A DNA stretch of 64,000 nt, taken from CAYPNF01 sp964411985. Lineage in GTDB: Bacteria; Verrucomicrobiota; Verrucomicrobiia; Limisphaerales; J093. The notes beneath the pieces were generated by a model. That model saw nothing but the letters and a program-made list of their open reading frames with translations, was not told the DNA's origin and made no database searches. The stretch lies in the NCBI GenBank assembly GCA_964411985.1, contig CAYPNF010000034.1:1-64000 (forward strand). Reading direction: 5' to 3'. The position numbers were made by a program, and so were the translations under genes. Positions 26,874-36,564 of this stretch are shown one piece after another; position 1 is the stretch's first letter; each line of letters opens with the position of its first letter.

Positions 26874-27155
26874 TGTCACGGCTACACAACCATGGCGAGT
26901 CAGCCAAACCAGCGATAGCTGTGATGCGGGCTTCGGTCTGGCCGTTGGTGGCGCGGGAGCGGAACGGAGGCGGAGCGGAGGAATGCGCGGAGCAGAGCCG
27001 CAGTGGAGTGTCGCGCGCCAAGGGCCAGACGGAAGCCCCGCGCCGATGCGCGCCCCTACAGCCGTGGCGAGCGCGCGCGCAGCGAGGCGAGCCGGGCCGA
27101 AGCGAAGTCAGCGCAGGCCCGGTCGCCGACCGAAGCGTGCGTTGGTCACGGCGCT

Positions 27156-30100
27156 TCAGACGCGGATGGTGGGGCGTCGCGTGGGCCGTATGGCCTTGGT
27201 GGTAGATTGCTTTTGGGTTGCTTCCTCGGGGACGTCATCTGAAGTGGACTCCGCTTGGCCGGGTGCCTGGTTTTTGGTGAGGTCGAGCTGTTCCTCGATT
27301 TCATCCTGGCGCCGGGACAACTCTTGATAGCGCGTCTCCCGTTCGAAAGGGGCGCCCACCCTGCCTTCCAGTTCCTTGGCTCGCTTCTGCGTGTCGGCGA
27401 TGTCGGTGTCGAGTTTCCCTGAGCGCTCCTCGAAGCCCTGGACCGTGGCTTCCAGGGACCGAATGGTGCCGAGCGCCGTATCGGTGACGCGGGCGGCGTA
27501 GCTGTTCTTCCCGCGCAACACCAGGTCAGCATCCCCGCCCAGGCTGGTGCGAACGGAAAGGTCGAACCCAGCGAACCTGCCGACACGCACTTCCTCGCAC
27601 ACACGGTTCTTCAACTTCTCCGCGCGGCGGATGAGCAATTCGCCGGCAATGCCACGGTTGGTCACCGTTTCGCCGTCGAGGACGATGCTGAATGTGTCGC
27701 CTGATGTGTCTTTGCGGGCTGCAATGTCCTGGTGGAGGTTGTGCGATCGGAGAGTAAACGCGGCAGCATCGTCGTGGGCATGGCGGAGATTGCCGCGAAT
27801 GCGGTATTGTTCCTCGGCGTGGGCCGAGCGAAGTCGGGTGAGCCGCATCAATTCGGCATCGACCTGCGCCTTTTCAATGACCAGCGGATTGCCCGACGCG
27901 ATGGCTTTGACCTCGGCGTAGGTGAGTGCCGCCGAGTCCAGGTCTTCGACCCGGCGGATGGTCATGTCGCCGGTCATGACCTGGGCGATGAACTTGGCCT
28001 TGGTTTCCAGCGTCTGCCACATATACGCGTCGAACGAGCCCTCGGTGACGTAGCGGAACACGCTGACCACGGGATTCTTGTTGCCCTGCCGTAGGATGCG
28101 TCCTTCACGCTGTTCAACGTCGGCCGGACGCCACGGGGCGTCGAGGTGATGCAAGGCGATAAGCCGCTCCTGCACGTTCGTGCCCGAACCCATCTTCTGC
28201 GTGCTGCCGAAGAGAACGCGGACTTTCCCAGCGCGAACATCCTTGAACAGCGCCAGCTTCGAGGCATCCGAATCGAAGTCCTGGATGAAGGCGATCTCGC
28301 GCTCAGGGATGCCGCGGGCCTGGAGCTTGACCGCCATGTCCCGATAGACGGAGAAGCCTCGGTCTTTCGGCGTCGAGAGGTCGCAGAAGACAAGCTGGGC
28401 GCAGCGGCGGTCGGTGGTTTCTTGCCAAATGCGGAGGATGTTCTCGACAGCGAGGTTCACTTTCCCGGACTGGTCGTCCCCGGCACTCGGTTCGATCAAC
28501 CGAAGGTCGAGGGCAGCTTTGCGACCCTCCGAGGTAATCTTGAGCATGTTGTCCACACGCGGGTCCACTCGGGCCGTCCTCAAACGGTCCGCACGGGCGG
28601 ACAACTCCTGAACGAATTCCCGCAATTCCGGCGTCGCCGGCGCGTTGCGAATGGCCGGTTTGCCGTTCTCCAGCGTCGGGCGCGGCAGGTTGAGCATCTG
28701 CGCCGTCTGCACGTCGGCCGCCTGGCGGAACATCTGCATCAGTTCAGGAACGTTAATGAACCGAGCGAATCTGGTGTTCATCCGGTAGCCCGCACCATCG
28801 GGAGAAAGTTCCATCGCCGTCACCGGTTCGCCGAACGTCGCCGCCCACGAGTCGAAGTGGTGCAGGCTGTGTTTCCTCAACTCATCCGGCTGGAGATACC
28901 GTTGCATGGTGAACATCTCGGCCATGCTGTTGGCGATGGGGGTGCCGGTGGCGAAGACCACGCCGCCCCCGCCATTGTGCGACTGGACGTGGCGGACTTT
29001 GAGGAACATGTCGAAGGCGCGCTCGCTGGCGGTCTGCGGCAGCCCGGCGATGCGCGTCATCTTGGAGACGTAGAACAGGTTCTTGAAATAGTGCGCCTCA
29101 TCAACATAGAGGCGGTCCACGCCGAGTTCCTCGAAGGTCAGTGTGTTGTCCTTTTTGTGGTCGGCAGCGAGAGCCTGTAAGCGGGCTTCGAGGCGCTTCT
29201 TTGCGCGTTCCAGTTCTTTCACCAGCCGGCGGTTACTGCTGTCGGCGTGCTGTCGTTTCACCATTTCCAACTCGTGAAGCTGCTCCTCGAAGAAACGCCG
29301 CTGAGTGTCCTGGGAAAGAGGAATGCGTTCGAAACCGGAATGCGTGACAATGACGGCGTCCCAGTTCCCGGTGGCGATGCGACCGAAAAGCTTCTTCCGG
29401 TTCGCAGCCTCGAAATCCTCCTTGCCGGCGACCAGGATGTTCGCGCCAGGATACAACGTGAGCAATTCGGTCGAGAACTGGCCCAGCATGTGGTTGGGCA
29501 CGGTGAACAGGGGCTTCCGGGCCAGCCCGAGTCGCTTCAACTCCATGGCCGAGGTGACCATCGTGAACGTTTTCCCCGCTCCCACGACGTGGGCCAGCAA
29601 CGTGTTCGGCGTTTGCAGAATGCGCCAGACACCGGCCTTTTGGTGTGATTGCAGAGTGATGGTCTGGCTGGCACCCGGCAGGGTCAGGTGCTCACCGCTG
29701 AAGGTGCGCAGGCGAGTGTGGTTGAACGTGTCGTTGTAGAGGCGGCACAGCCGCTCGCGGCGCTCGTCATCCGACCAGATCCATTCCTTGAACCGTTCCT
29801 TGATGCGCTCCTGCTTCTCCCGGGCGGCTTCCGTCCCCTGCGCATTGATCACCGGCTTCTTGTCCTCATCCAGATCGTAAACCGTTGGCGTCTTGAGATT
29901 CAGGGCATCCTCGATCAAGTCCAGGGCGGAGCAGCGGTCGGTGCCCCAGTCGGTGGTGTTCGCGGTCTGGCGTTTCACGTCCCAATCCCCCTTCACATAC
30001 CAGGTCCCCAGGGCGGGGACATGCCCGATCTCGACACCTACCCCCACGCCCAGTAGGTCGCGAACAAACCGCTCCACATCTTCCCGAGGCAGCCATGACG

Positions 30101-31046
30101 CGCCGAGCCGGACGTCGATCTCGTTGGCAGAGAGGTCGGCCGGCTGAACGGACTTCAGCGCCTCAACGTTCGGGGCGAAAGCCGGATCGGTGATGGTCGC
30201 GGCCTCGGCGACGGCCAGTTTCTCGCGGACGTTGCCCGACAGATACTGGTCATCGGTCTCCCACTGCCGGGTCTGCGGGTTCAGGAAGACGAGGCCCTTG
30301 AGATCGGGCAGGAAGTCCTCTGCCGGTTGGGCCAAGAGTCCCGCCATGTGATCGAGGTCCACGCCGCCACGCTCGTTCAACGTCACGAGCAACGCCTCCT
30401 TGGGAGAAGCGGCGGATGCCACGGGTTGGCGGTGCTGGATCGTCCGCTCGCGGAAGATGGCGGCCTTGGTGGCGACTTTCGTCTCGTCGTTATAGTGCTC
30501 AAGCGAGAGCAGCAACGGTAAGTCCGGGTCCCCGTCGAACGCTCGCTGGTTGGCGCGGCCATTGACGGGACCAAACCGCCCCACAAACCGGTCGTAGGCG
30601 ATGTTGAGTTGCTGGCGGGTTTCGACAACCCGCTCGTCGGGACTGGCGTCGAGTTGGGCGCGGAGGCAGTCGCGAACGGCGTCGCGCACCGGGATCAGGC
30701 CACGAATGCGTGCTCGCGTCTCGCTGGGCAGGTCGCTGAGCGGACGGAGAACCGTGTCCTCTCGAATACACACCATGCCATCGTGCAGGCAGTAGGCGTT
30801 GGGCTTGACGTAGTCAGGGGCCGGGATGGACTGCTCAAGTGTCGGTTCGACCAGTTCGATCCGCTGCGCGTGATAGATGTCCGACGGAAGCGCTGGAATT
30901 GCTGTGGCGAGCGCGTCGACGAGCACCCTCCCATCCCCTTCCAAGGTTGGCTCTTTGTCCCGATACATCCGCCCGGTCAACTGAAGATGCCCGAGCATCA
31001 GGTGGGGACGTTCCACGAAATACTCATTGATGGGGATTCTTTCCCA
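27156..31046 (-). CDS. Helicase half of a large phage/plasmid methylase-helicase (DarB-like), N-terminus lost
   Basis: The protein begins in mid-domain with INEYFVERPHLMLGHLQLTG, a motif that in full-length relatives sits behind an N6-adenine methylase domain. The remaining 1290 residues form an SNF2-type helicase with GAGKT (Walker A), VDEAHYFKNL (DEAH box), FATGTPIANSMAEM (motif III) and GSTQKMGSGTNVQERL plus QREGRILRQGN (motifs V and VI). A coiled-coil C-terminus follows. Full-length relatives of 1600-2500 residues occur on conjugative plasmids and phages, where they modify or protect incoming DNA. Here no methylase motif (NPPY/NPPF) remains. Coding similarity stops near 31046. A GTG at 31014-31016 could restart translation, giving 1286 residues. 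Confidence 0.82.
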   Translation of the reverse strand, partial: WERIPINEYFVERPHLMLGHLQLTGRMYRDKEPTLEGDGRVLVDALATAIPALPSDIYHAQRIELVEPTLEQSIPAPDYVKPNAYCLHDGMVCIREDTVLRPLSDLPSETRARIRGLIPVRDAVRDCLRAQLDASPDERVVETRQQLNIAYDRFVGRFGPVNGRANQRAFDGDPDLPLLLSLEHYNDETKVATKAAIFRERTIQHRQPVASAASPKEALLVTLNERGGVDLDHMAGLLAQPAEDFLPDLKGLVFLNPQTRQWETDDQYLSGNVREKLAVAEAATITDPAFAPNVEALKSVQPADLSANEIDVRLGASWLPREDVERFVRDLLGVGVGVEIGHVPALGTWYVKGDWDVKRQTANTTDWGTDRCSALDLIEDALNLKTPTVYDLDEDKKPVINAQGTEAAREKQERIKERFKEWIWSDDERRERLCRLYNDTFNHTRLRTFSGEHLTLPGASQTITLQSHQKAGVWRILQTPNTLLAHVVGAGKTFTMVTSAMELKRLGLARKPLFTVPNHMLGQFSTELLTLYPGANILVAGKEDFEAANRKKLFGRIATGNWDAVIVTHSGFERIPLSQDTQRRFFEEQLHELEMVKRQHADSSNRRLVKELERAKKRLEARLQALAADHKKDNTLTFEELGVDRLYVDEAHYFKNLFYVSKMTRIAGLPQTASERAFDMFLKVRHVQSHNGGGGVVFATGTPIANSMAEMFTMQRYLQPDELRKHSLHHFDSWAATFGEPVTAMELSPDGAGYRMNTRFARFINVPELMQMFRQAADVQTAQMLNLPRPTLENGKPAIRNAPATPELREFVQELSARADRLRTARVDPRVDNMLKITSEGRKAALDLRLIEPSAGDDQSGKVNLAVENILRIWQETTDRRCAQLVFCDLSTPKDRGFSVYRDMAVKLQARGIPEREIAFIQDFDSDASKLALFKDVRAGKVRVLFGSTQKMGSGTNVQERLIALHHLDAPWRPADVEQREGRILRQGNKNPVVSVFRYVTEGSFDAYMWQTLETKAKFIAQVMTGDMTIRRVEDLDSAALTYAEVKAIASGNPLVIEKAQVDAELMRLTRLRSAHAEEQYRIRGNLRHAHDDAAAFTLRSHNLHQDIAARKDTSGDTFSIVLDGETVTNRGIAGELLIRRAEKLKNRVCEEVRVGRFAGFDLSVRTSLGGDADLVLRGKNSYAARVTDTALGTIRSLEATVQGFEERSGKLDTDIADTQKRAKELEGRVGAPFERETRYQELSRRQDEIEEQLDLTKNQAPGQAESTSDDVPEEATQKQSTTKAIRPTRRPTIRV

Positions 31047-31048
31047 AT

Positions 31049-31831
31049 TGTGAGGCTCCTGAAGCGCACAGCTTCGAGAATGGCTACCTCCGGCTCAATA
31101 ACATTCCTTTTGGGCCGATCATCGACAACCTCCAGGAGTCCAACGGCCATGTCGTCTTGCTTCCTGGAGGCACCTTCGGCCAAGCGGAGGCCGACCTTGT
31201 CAATTATGGGTGGGCTTCGGTCTGGCTTGCCGATGATGATGATTACAGCAGACTGGAAGAAAATTACTCTTTGCCACCGGCTCTTTGTGGCACAGTGCTC
31301 GAAAACGCCTTTGCCGATGCCTACATCAAACCCATTGTCGCTGATCACTTTGCCAACGGGAGCACCTTACTCGGCTGGAATCTGAACTTCCCTTATAGCT
31401 CTGCGAGTTGGGTATGGGGCCGAGATCTCGTTTCTGCCCCTGATTTCTGGGCCGTCTTGGTCGTTTCCGCTTTTCAGGCCCAGGCTGACGAGGATTTTGA
31501 CCCGGACTCCACGTTCGCCGAAGCAGCCTATGGCATATCTGGGAGGCAAATTGGCGTCCCGGTTGTTGATCTCAACCAGTGCTTCATCTTCCTGGAGACG
31601 ATTAACGAACACGCAAGGCGCTTTTACGCAGGGGACCCGACAAAGCGGGATCGGTTGGAAGAGGCCATCGTGGCTCACGAGATTGGTCACACTCCGGGGG
31701 TGCTTGGCAATTGCTGGCTTTTGCATATGCCAGAATCCCCTGGGGGTCTCATGATCAAGCGCCCTGATTGGACCGACACTAGCTTCGATGGTGCCTCGAT
31801 TCGCATTTTTCGGACTGTCACGGTATGGTAA
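31049..31831 (+). pseudogene. C-terminal part of a zinc metalloprotease-like protein, 5' end lost
   Basis: The reading frame is open from 31031 and becomes protein-like at about 31070 (SFENGYLRLNNIPFGPIIDN). It ends with AHEIGHTPG, an HExxH zinc motif of reprolysin/gluzincin style, near the C-terminus. No ATG or signal peptide precedes the conserved part; a TTG at 31157 is the first alternative start. The truncation point coincides with that of the convergently cut helicase, so both genes were broken by the same event. The last 7 bases overlap the next gene, suggesting coupled translation in the intact ancestor. Confidence 0.55.
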
Positions 31832-32394
31832 GAAGAGTGCTGCAGTTTGTCGCATTTTGTGTCTTGTGTGGAGCCCTTTTGTGGGGCTTCTCACACTTTG
31901 CTCGCTATTTGTCGCGAATCGGACGCAACACCTCCCAGTATGCCGGCTTTACCTACCTTTTGACGCGTCCGCTGGGGGACGCCTGCGCAGCCTATTACCG
32001 CCAGTATGGTCACGTGCCAGAAGGCAGCAACGCGGAAGTCGTTCGAGCCCTCCGCGCTCGCGATCGGGAAGCTAATCCTCTGGGAATGGTATACTTGATC
32101 GATGCGGCTTGTACGAATCTGAATTCGCAGGGCGAATGGCTCGATTTCTGGAAGCGCCCTTTTCAGACGAGAGTGATCGAGACGAACCACATACTCTTCA
32201 TCTCTGCGGCGGAGGATGCACACTTCGGCCCGTACACCCGCTGTCGGTACATCTTCAAGGAGTGGAGCGACGACCTTGGCTGGGGATACATGTTGACCCC
32301 GACCAACATCGACGCGATCCAATACCGAAGTGATATGGGGAGGTACGCGGTCCAATGCGGGATCGAAGCTAATCACATTCGAGGGACTTATTAG
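31825..32394 (+). CDS. Pseudopilin-like membrane protein, function unknown
   Basis: This 189-residue protein has one N-terminal transmembrane helix (FVAFCVLCGALLWGFSHFA). The soluble domain includes GEWLDFWKRPFQTRVIE, reminiscent of the DPWGxPY motif of GspG-type pseudopilins. The usual prepilin peptidase site (G-FT-E) is missing, so it is not a standard pseudopilin. It overlaps the metalloprotease fragment by 7 bases. Verrucomicrobiota genomes encode very many such proteins. I cannot assign a role. Confidence 0.65.
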   Translation: MVRRVLQFVAFCVLCGALLWGFSHFARYLSRIGRNTSQYAGFTYLLTRPLGDACAAYYRQYGHVPEGSNAEVVRALRARDREANPLGMVYLIDAACTNLNSQGEWLDFWKRPFQTRVIETNHILFISAAEDAHFGPYTRCRYIFKEWSDDLGWGYMLTPTNIDAIQYRSDMGRYAVQCGIEANHIRGTY

Positions 32395-32598
32395 CGGCTT
32401 ACAGGAGAGCTGTTCTGTTGACGAGCGTGGGACCGCCATCCTCTCCTACCGTCCATGGGAGAATCTACTCAAGGTACCCATCGTCCCGTCGGGTCAATGG
32501 AAAACTCATGTGGCCATCCTGTAGTATGATCAACGTCCTGCTTGCGTCTCACCAAAGGTGGGAGTGATCAAAGGCGCAGCGAGGATGAGGATTTACTG

Positions 32599-34278
32599 AT
32601 GAGTCTCCTTTCTGCCAGAGGTCCCGACTCCATGAGTATGGCACAAAAAGACAGATCCTATTCCATCCCCAGCAGACCCCTGCGAGGTGACAGAACCACT
32701 TGCCGACCTCCCTTGTTTCCTGCGGCCCTTGTCTTCGCCCTGTGTACCAGCGGGCCGATAGCCTGGATCTTGTGGAGCATAGTGATTTCGGTTCGTGATG
32801 CGGTTCAGATCGGGCAGGATGAGGGTTTCGAACTGGCGAAGGCACTGCTGATGTTGCAGGGGAAATCGCTCTATCTCGACGTATGGAATGACCAACCCCC
32901 ATTGCACACCTGGATGGTGGCGTGGATTTTGAAGCATGTCTCGGGATCGATGCTCGCTCCCAGGGTGCTCACAATGCTGTTCTCGACCTGGTTAGCATGT
33001 GGTCTCGGTTGGTTGGCGGCACGGCGAGGAGGTTGGAGAGTTGGAGGGCTGACGGCAGGTCTGCTAGTTCTCTCGCCGGGATACCTGGAGTTGGGTTGTT
33101 CTTGCATGCTGGAGATCCCCGCGTTGGCTACTGCGATGGCCGCGCTAGTGACACTGGTCAGGGCGAGTACCCCCGCAGATCAAGGAGGCGATCCAGGAAT
33201 TCATCATCAAGAGAAACGTTTGGGGTCGGCGTGCACTCCAGCGAATGCGATGTCGGCTGGCCTGCTGTTCGGGACTGCTCTGCAGATCAAGCTTACCGCT
33301 ATACTGCTTGTGCCACCAGCAGCCTTGGCCTGGTGGCTGGCAACTCGTCACGGGAGCCGTTTTTGGCCTGAATCGGTGCGAGTGGCGCTCTGGTTTGTTG
33401 TCGGGCTCATACTCTCCTTCTCCGTCATCCATCTCCTGATGGGTAACAACGCGTATTTTAGTCAGCTCTGGATTTCTCACTTCTCTTCAGGCAGATCATT
33501 CGAGTACGGCTCAGCGCAGGACTATCCCTTCCGTTGGGTGGCACTGGTCAAGAACTGGGATTTGAGCCTGCCCGCATTAGCCGGTTGTTCCCTCATCGGT
33601 TTGCGCCGCTACCGAGAATCGTGCCTAGTCGCGATCGTATGGTTAGCTGCAACGCTTGGGGTCATGGCGGTTCACCGTCCGTGGTGGTCCTACTACTACG
33701 TGCACTTGGCCATTCCGATGGCTTGGCTTGCCGCGCTCGCTCTGCGCGAGGGTTGGAGGCGGGTGGATTTCCACCGGCATCCTGCGGTAAGCTGGTTGTT
33801 CTGCGTGCTGGTCTTGGGTATCGGTCTTTGGCAAGGCGCCCGGGCATATTGGCAGGTTTCTGACATGCGGCGGCTTCCTCAGATTCATAGTTCACTTGTG
33901 ATCGCGGAGATGAAAAAGTATCGCCTTCATGTGACTGCCATGTACTCCGATCAGCCCGTGTACTCGTTTCACGCTGGCATTCCGATGTTGCCTCACCTGG
34001 CCGTGTTGCCATTGAAACGTTTTTGGTCGGGCGAGATGACGAATGCCAAACTGGAGGCCGAATTGCGGATGGCCCGACCCGGCCTGATACTCTTGGCCAA
34101 CGACGGGCGCGAGACTCCGATCGAAGGCCTGGTGCGGTCACGTTACCAGATGGTGTATCAAGACCAAAACCACCGGCTTTACGCTGTGCCGGAGGCCGCG
34201 ACCCAAGTAGGACGGAGACAAGCGGGAGCGGATCCGGGCCACCCGTGGGCCTTGCCACCTGCTCTGCCCGTCAGGTGA
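32599..34278 (+). CDS. GT39/ArnT-type polyprenyl-phosphate-dependent glycosyltransferase
   Basis: This integral inner-membrane protein of about 559 residues has around 10 hydrophobic segments. The first extracytoplasmic loop carries the family signature with the acidic pair: GQDEGFELAKALLMLQGKSL then NDQPPLHTW. Such enzymes move a sugar from a polyprenyl-phosphate donor to lipid or protein on the periplasmic face. Start: ATG at 32599 with GAGGATGAGG eight bases upstream. The frame is open back to 32542. A GtrA-type flippase follows 22 bases downstream, matching donor flipping and transfer in one operon. Residues 185-205 (TPADQGGDPGIHHQEK) look like a less conserved cytoplasmic loop. Confidence 0.85.
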   Translation: MSLLSARGPDSMSMAQKDRSYSIPSRPLRGDRTTCRPPLFPAALVFALCTSGPIAWILWSIVISVRDAVQIGQDEGFELAKALLMLQGKSLYLDVWNDQPPLHTWMVAWILKHVSGSMLAPRVLTMLFSTWLACGLGWLAARRGGWRVGGLTAGLLVLSPGYLELGCSCMLEIPALATAMAALVTLVRASTPADQGGDPGIHHQEKRLGSACTPANAMSAGLLFGTALQIKLTAILLVPPAALAWWLATRHGSRFWPESVRVALWFVVGLILSFSVIHLLMGNNAYFSQLWISHFSSGRSFEYGSAQDYPFRWVALVKNWDLSLPALAGCSLIGLRRYRESCLVAIVWLAATLGVMAVHRPWWSYYYVHLAIPMAWLAALALREGWRRVDFHRHPAVSWLFCVLVLGIGLWQGARAYWQVSDMRRLPQIHSSLVIAEMKKYRLHVTAMYSDQPVYSFHAGIPMLPHLAVLPLKRFWSGEMTNAKLEAELRMARPGLILLANDGRETPIEGLVRSRYQMVYQDQNHRLYAVPEAATQVGRRQAGADPGHPWALPPALPVR

Positions 34279-34300
34279 TGTTGATTGGGACGCAAAGAAC

Positions 34301-34777
34301 GTGAGCGCGTTGCGGAGACATCGCAGAGAGGCGGTTGGCGAAATGGCCAGGCGCTACTCTATGTTTTGCCTCGTAGGTGCGACAGGGTTGGCGGTTGACA
34401 CGGGGGTCTTATGCCTGTTGTCCTCTCCGACCTACATGGGGTGGGATCTGAGCCTTAGCAAGGCAGTCGCAGCGGAGGTCGCCATCATCAACAACTTCCT
34501 CTGGAATGATCTCTGGACGTTTCGTTCCCTCGGCGGAAGTCGTACCATGGACACCGGTCTTTGGATCCGACTGGCGAAGTTCAACCTAATATGCGCAGCG
34601 GGTATTGGCTGGAGCGTGCTGGTGCTGAACGTCCAGGTCCGCGGCATGGGTCTGGACGTGTATTTCGCGAACTTCGTTTCGATCGTGCTGGTGAGTTTCT
34701 GGAACTTTCTGCTCAACCTGAAGTTCGGATGGTATAAAGCGTTGTCTCCAAAGGGATCGAGAGCCTCTGCGAAGTAG
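34301..34777 (+). CDS. GtrA-family membrane protein (polyprenyl-linked sugar flippase)
   Basis: This 158-residue protein has four transmembrane helices. The family motifs are CLVGATGLAVDTGVLCLL in the first helix, NNFLWNDLWTFR after the second, and a C-terminal NFLLNLKFGWYK. GtrA proteins flip undecaprenyl- or dolichyl-linked sugars, which fits the GT39-type enzyme encoded just upstream. The start is a GTG at 34301 without a clear Shine-Dalgarno; an ATG 14 codons later is possible. Confidence 0.9.
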   Translation: MSALRRHRREAVGEMARRYSMFCLVGATGLAVDTGVLCLLSSPTYMGWDLSLSKAVAAEVAIINNFLWNDLWTFRSLGGSRTMDTGLWIRLAKFNLICAAGIGWSVLVLNVQVRGMGLDVYFANFVSIVLVSFWNFLLNLKFGWYKALSPKGSRASAK

Positions 34778-34780
34778 GAA

Positions 34781-34800
34781 GGGCCAGGCCTCCCTGGCCC
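34781..34800. terminator. Hairpin between convergent genes
   Basis: GGGCCAGG-CCTC-CCTGGCCC is a perfect 8-bp GC stem between the GtrA stop and the stop of the convergent small gene. On the minus strand it is followed by TTCCTACTTC, a weak T-rich tail. It probably works for both directions. Confidence 0.5.
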
Positions 34801-34818
34801 CTCCCCAGGGCGACCCGC

Positions 34819-35064
34819 CTACTTCTGCTCGCAGACCCAGTCGTGGGCCTTGTCGGCCACCTTCGCCAGGGCCAGGAGGTCGTCCTTGCCGAAGGAACTG
34901 GTGGACTTCCAAACCTCGCCGTCTTTGTAGATCCGGCTGACCGTCACGTTGAACTGGTCGCCCTTCTCGGTGGTGTTCTTCCAGATCGCCGCCTTGATCG
35001 ATCCGATCAGGATCTGATGGGCAGGTGGGACCTTCGCCGAGGTGGGAGTTGTCGTGGTATTCAT
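34819..35064 (-). CDS. Conserved small protein typical of plasmids and integrative elements
   Basis: This 81-residue protein reads HQILIGSIKAAIWKNTTEKG then FNVTVSRIYKDGEVWKST, and ends in LLALAKVADKAHDWV. I have seen this pattern in many conjugative plasmids and ICEs near ssDNA-binding or replication genes. It has a beta-strand-rich centre resembling a nucleic-acid-binding fold, but the function is not established. AAAGG precedes the ATG by 10 bases. The frame is open to 35133 but homology begins after 35064. It marks the start of the mobile region. Confidence 0.8.
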   Translation of the reverse strand: MNTTTTPTSAKVPPAHQILIGSIKAAIWKNTTEKGDQFNVTVSRIYKDGEVWKSTSSFGKDDLLALAKVADKAHDWVCEQK

Positions 35065-35634
35065 CTTGTTTTGCCTTTCAGGTTGTGCCCCTTTTCGGGG
35101 CGTTGGTTTCTTCACCACAGGACTGAGAAACAACGACCTGGAAAGCGCGTCACAACGGTAGCCCGGATGGACCAGGAAGTGAGGTGAAGCGGAGCCGAAG
35201 CAGGGCCGTGCCAGCTAGCGCTGGCGCAGGGCCCTGCGCGGAGCGAGCCGGAGGACGGTCAAGGGAGGGTGATGGAAGGCAAAGGTGGAATACGAGAACG
35301 ACGCCGAGGGATGTGGCGACCGGGGAGGATGGGTGAGGAATGGCGGCGATGGAAGGGCGACAGGGGGCGACGAACGTGACGGCAATGGAGGCAGGGCGAG
35401 GTTTGGAGGACCTTTCTTGGGGACGACGGGGTGAAGGTGGGGGCACGGCGCAGGTGCAAGGTGAGGGTGGGGGGCAGGGAGTTTTGTTCGCAAGTACCGT
35501 CGACAATTGGACCCGGGCTTGGTAGCTCAGGCTAGGCTTTAGAGTGGGAAGAAGCGTTGGGCAATTGACCGTCGCCCTCTGCTTCTTTCGGTGCAACCCG
35601 GCGGGGACCGAAGATGGAGCCTACCCTGTTGCCG
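35065..35634. other. Non-coding, purine-biased region with nested palindromes
   Basis: This 570-base gap lies between the plasmid-type small gene and the integrase. Bases 35165-35490 are strongly G/A-rich on the plus strand with little C or T. At 35210-35225 GCCAGC-TAGC-GCTGGC and at 35224-35239 the perfect palindrome GCGCAGGGCCCTGCGC overlap. Long open frames on the minus strand are compositional artefacts rich in Pro and Ser. An attachment site, origin or small RNA is possible. Confidence 0.45.
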
Positions 35635-36564
35635 TCAGGTGGATGGACCCGGGGAGTCCGCCGCCTGAGGTTCAGTCCCGATGCCCAGTGACGCCAACTT
35701 GGAAATGGCATCCCGGAGAGTTTGGAGTTCGTGATGGGTGTAACCCTGGTGTACAGCCTCACTCCTGTGACCGGTGAGCTTCATCCGGAGTTCTGCCGGA
35801 ACCCCCGCGTTCGCCAGGGCACTGGTGAAACTGTGCCGGAGTGCGTGGAAGGTCCTCTTGGCGATCTTTCGCTTCCCGGCGCCCTGCGTGATCTTCAGGT
35901 CGAGGCCCGCCTTGAGCACGATCCGCTTGAACCCTTCGCTCAACCCGTGGCGTCCTCCGGGACCAAGTTCGGCCATTCCAGGCACGATGAATTTCTGCGG
36001 TTTGCCGGGTTGGACCAATTCCTTCAGGTGGGAATGTAACTCAGTGTGTAGCGGAGACACCACTGAATCGCCGGTCTTCTTCTGTTTGTAGCCCGCCGTG
36101 GCGTCCGCCATGTCCAGCTCAGCCCACTCTATTTTGCAACAGTCGCTCAGCCGAGCACCCGTGTAGTAGCCCAGCAGGATTACCGTCTTCCATTCGCCAT
36201 GCGCCGTTTCGACGAGGGCTCTAACTTCCTTCGGACTGAAAACTTCCCTCTGGACCGATTGGCGTTTGGGGAGTTCCAGAGCCTCCGCAGGATTGGTGTC
36301 GATCAGTCCAATCCTTCGCGCCTGGTTAAGCACCGCTCGTAGGATCTTGCCGTCGAGTTGAACGGTCGTCGGTCCGCATCCGGCCTGCCGTCGACTCGTG
36401 AGAAAGCTCTGCATCTCCGGCGTGGCCAAGGTTGTGATCGGTCGTTTAGCCCGCTCCCCGAGGTGGCTGAGGAAATCCTCAGCGACCTGCGTGTATCTTA
36501 CCATGGTCGATTCGGAGCTGTCGGCCTCCTTGGACTCCAGCCACTGGTTAAAATGGCCCGCCAT
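35635..36564 (-). CDS. Tyrosine-type site-specific recombinase, complete
   Basis: This 309-residue protein has an N-terminal SAM-like core-binding domain (residues 5-95). The catalytic domain has every expected residue: Arg in GYYTGARLSDCC, Lys in GYKQKKTGDS, HALRHSF with His and Arg, GHRSEAVHQ with His, and the Tyr nucleophile in QGYTHHE. It is a different family from the integrase at 22460. Its neighbours are a plasmid-type small protein on one side and a DUF2513 gene joined to an RHS gene on the other, so it probably belonged to the element that entered the RHS gene near 37084. Confidence 0.9.
   Translation of the reverse strand: MAGHFNQWLESKEADSSESTMVRYTQVAEDFLSHLGERAKRPITTLATPEMQSFLTSRRQAGCGPTTVQLDGKILRAVLNQARRIGLIDTNPAEALELPKRQSVQREVFSPKEVRALVETAHGEWKTVILLGYYTGARLSDCCKIEWAELDMADATAGYKQKKTGDSVVSPLHTELHSHLKELVQPGKPQKFIVPGMAELGPGGRHGLSEGFKRIVLKAGLDLKITQGAGKRKIAKRTFHALRHSFTSALANAGVPAELRMKLTGHRSEAVHQGYTHHELQTLRDAISKLASLGIGTEPQAADSPGPST

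Larger units (their letters stand above)
26760..27155. other. Junction region with palindrome and integrase fossil, otherwise no gene
   Basis: This gap between the DUF4062 gene and the 3' end of the helicase gene holds the 19-base palindrome and the integrase remnant listed separately. Bases 26940-27150 are extremely GC-rich and purine-biased with short repeats of GCGGAG and GCGCGC. Open frames on the plus strand there have no recognisable content. Confidence 0.6.

Noticed and set aside
26834..27327. Overlapping plus-strand frames in the GC-rich gap
   Set aside because: All are rich in Ala, Arg and Gly, differ in no functional way from random GC-rich DNA, and overlap the helicase 3' end.
27156..31046. 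Annotation as an active DNA methyltransferase
   Set aside because: The methylase half with its NPPY-type motif is missing; only the helicase half is encoded.
35150..35596. A 148-codon minus-strand frame
   Set aside because: Its product is Pro/Ser/Arg-rich low complexity explained by the purine bias of the other strand.
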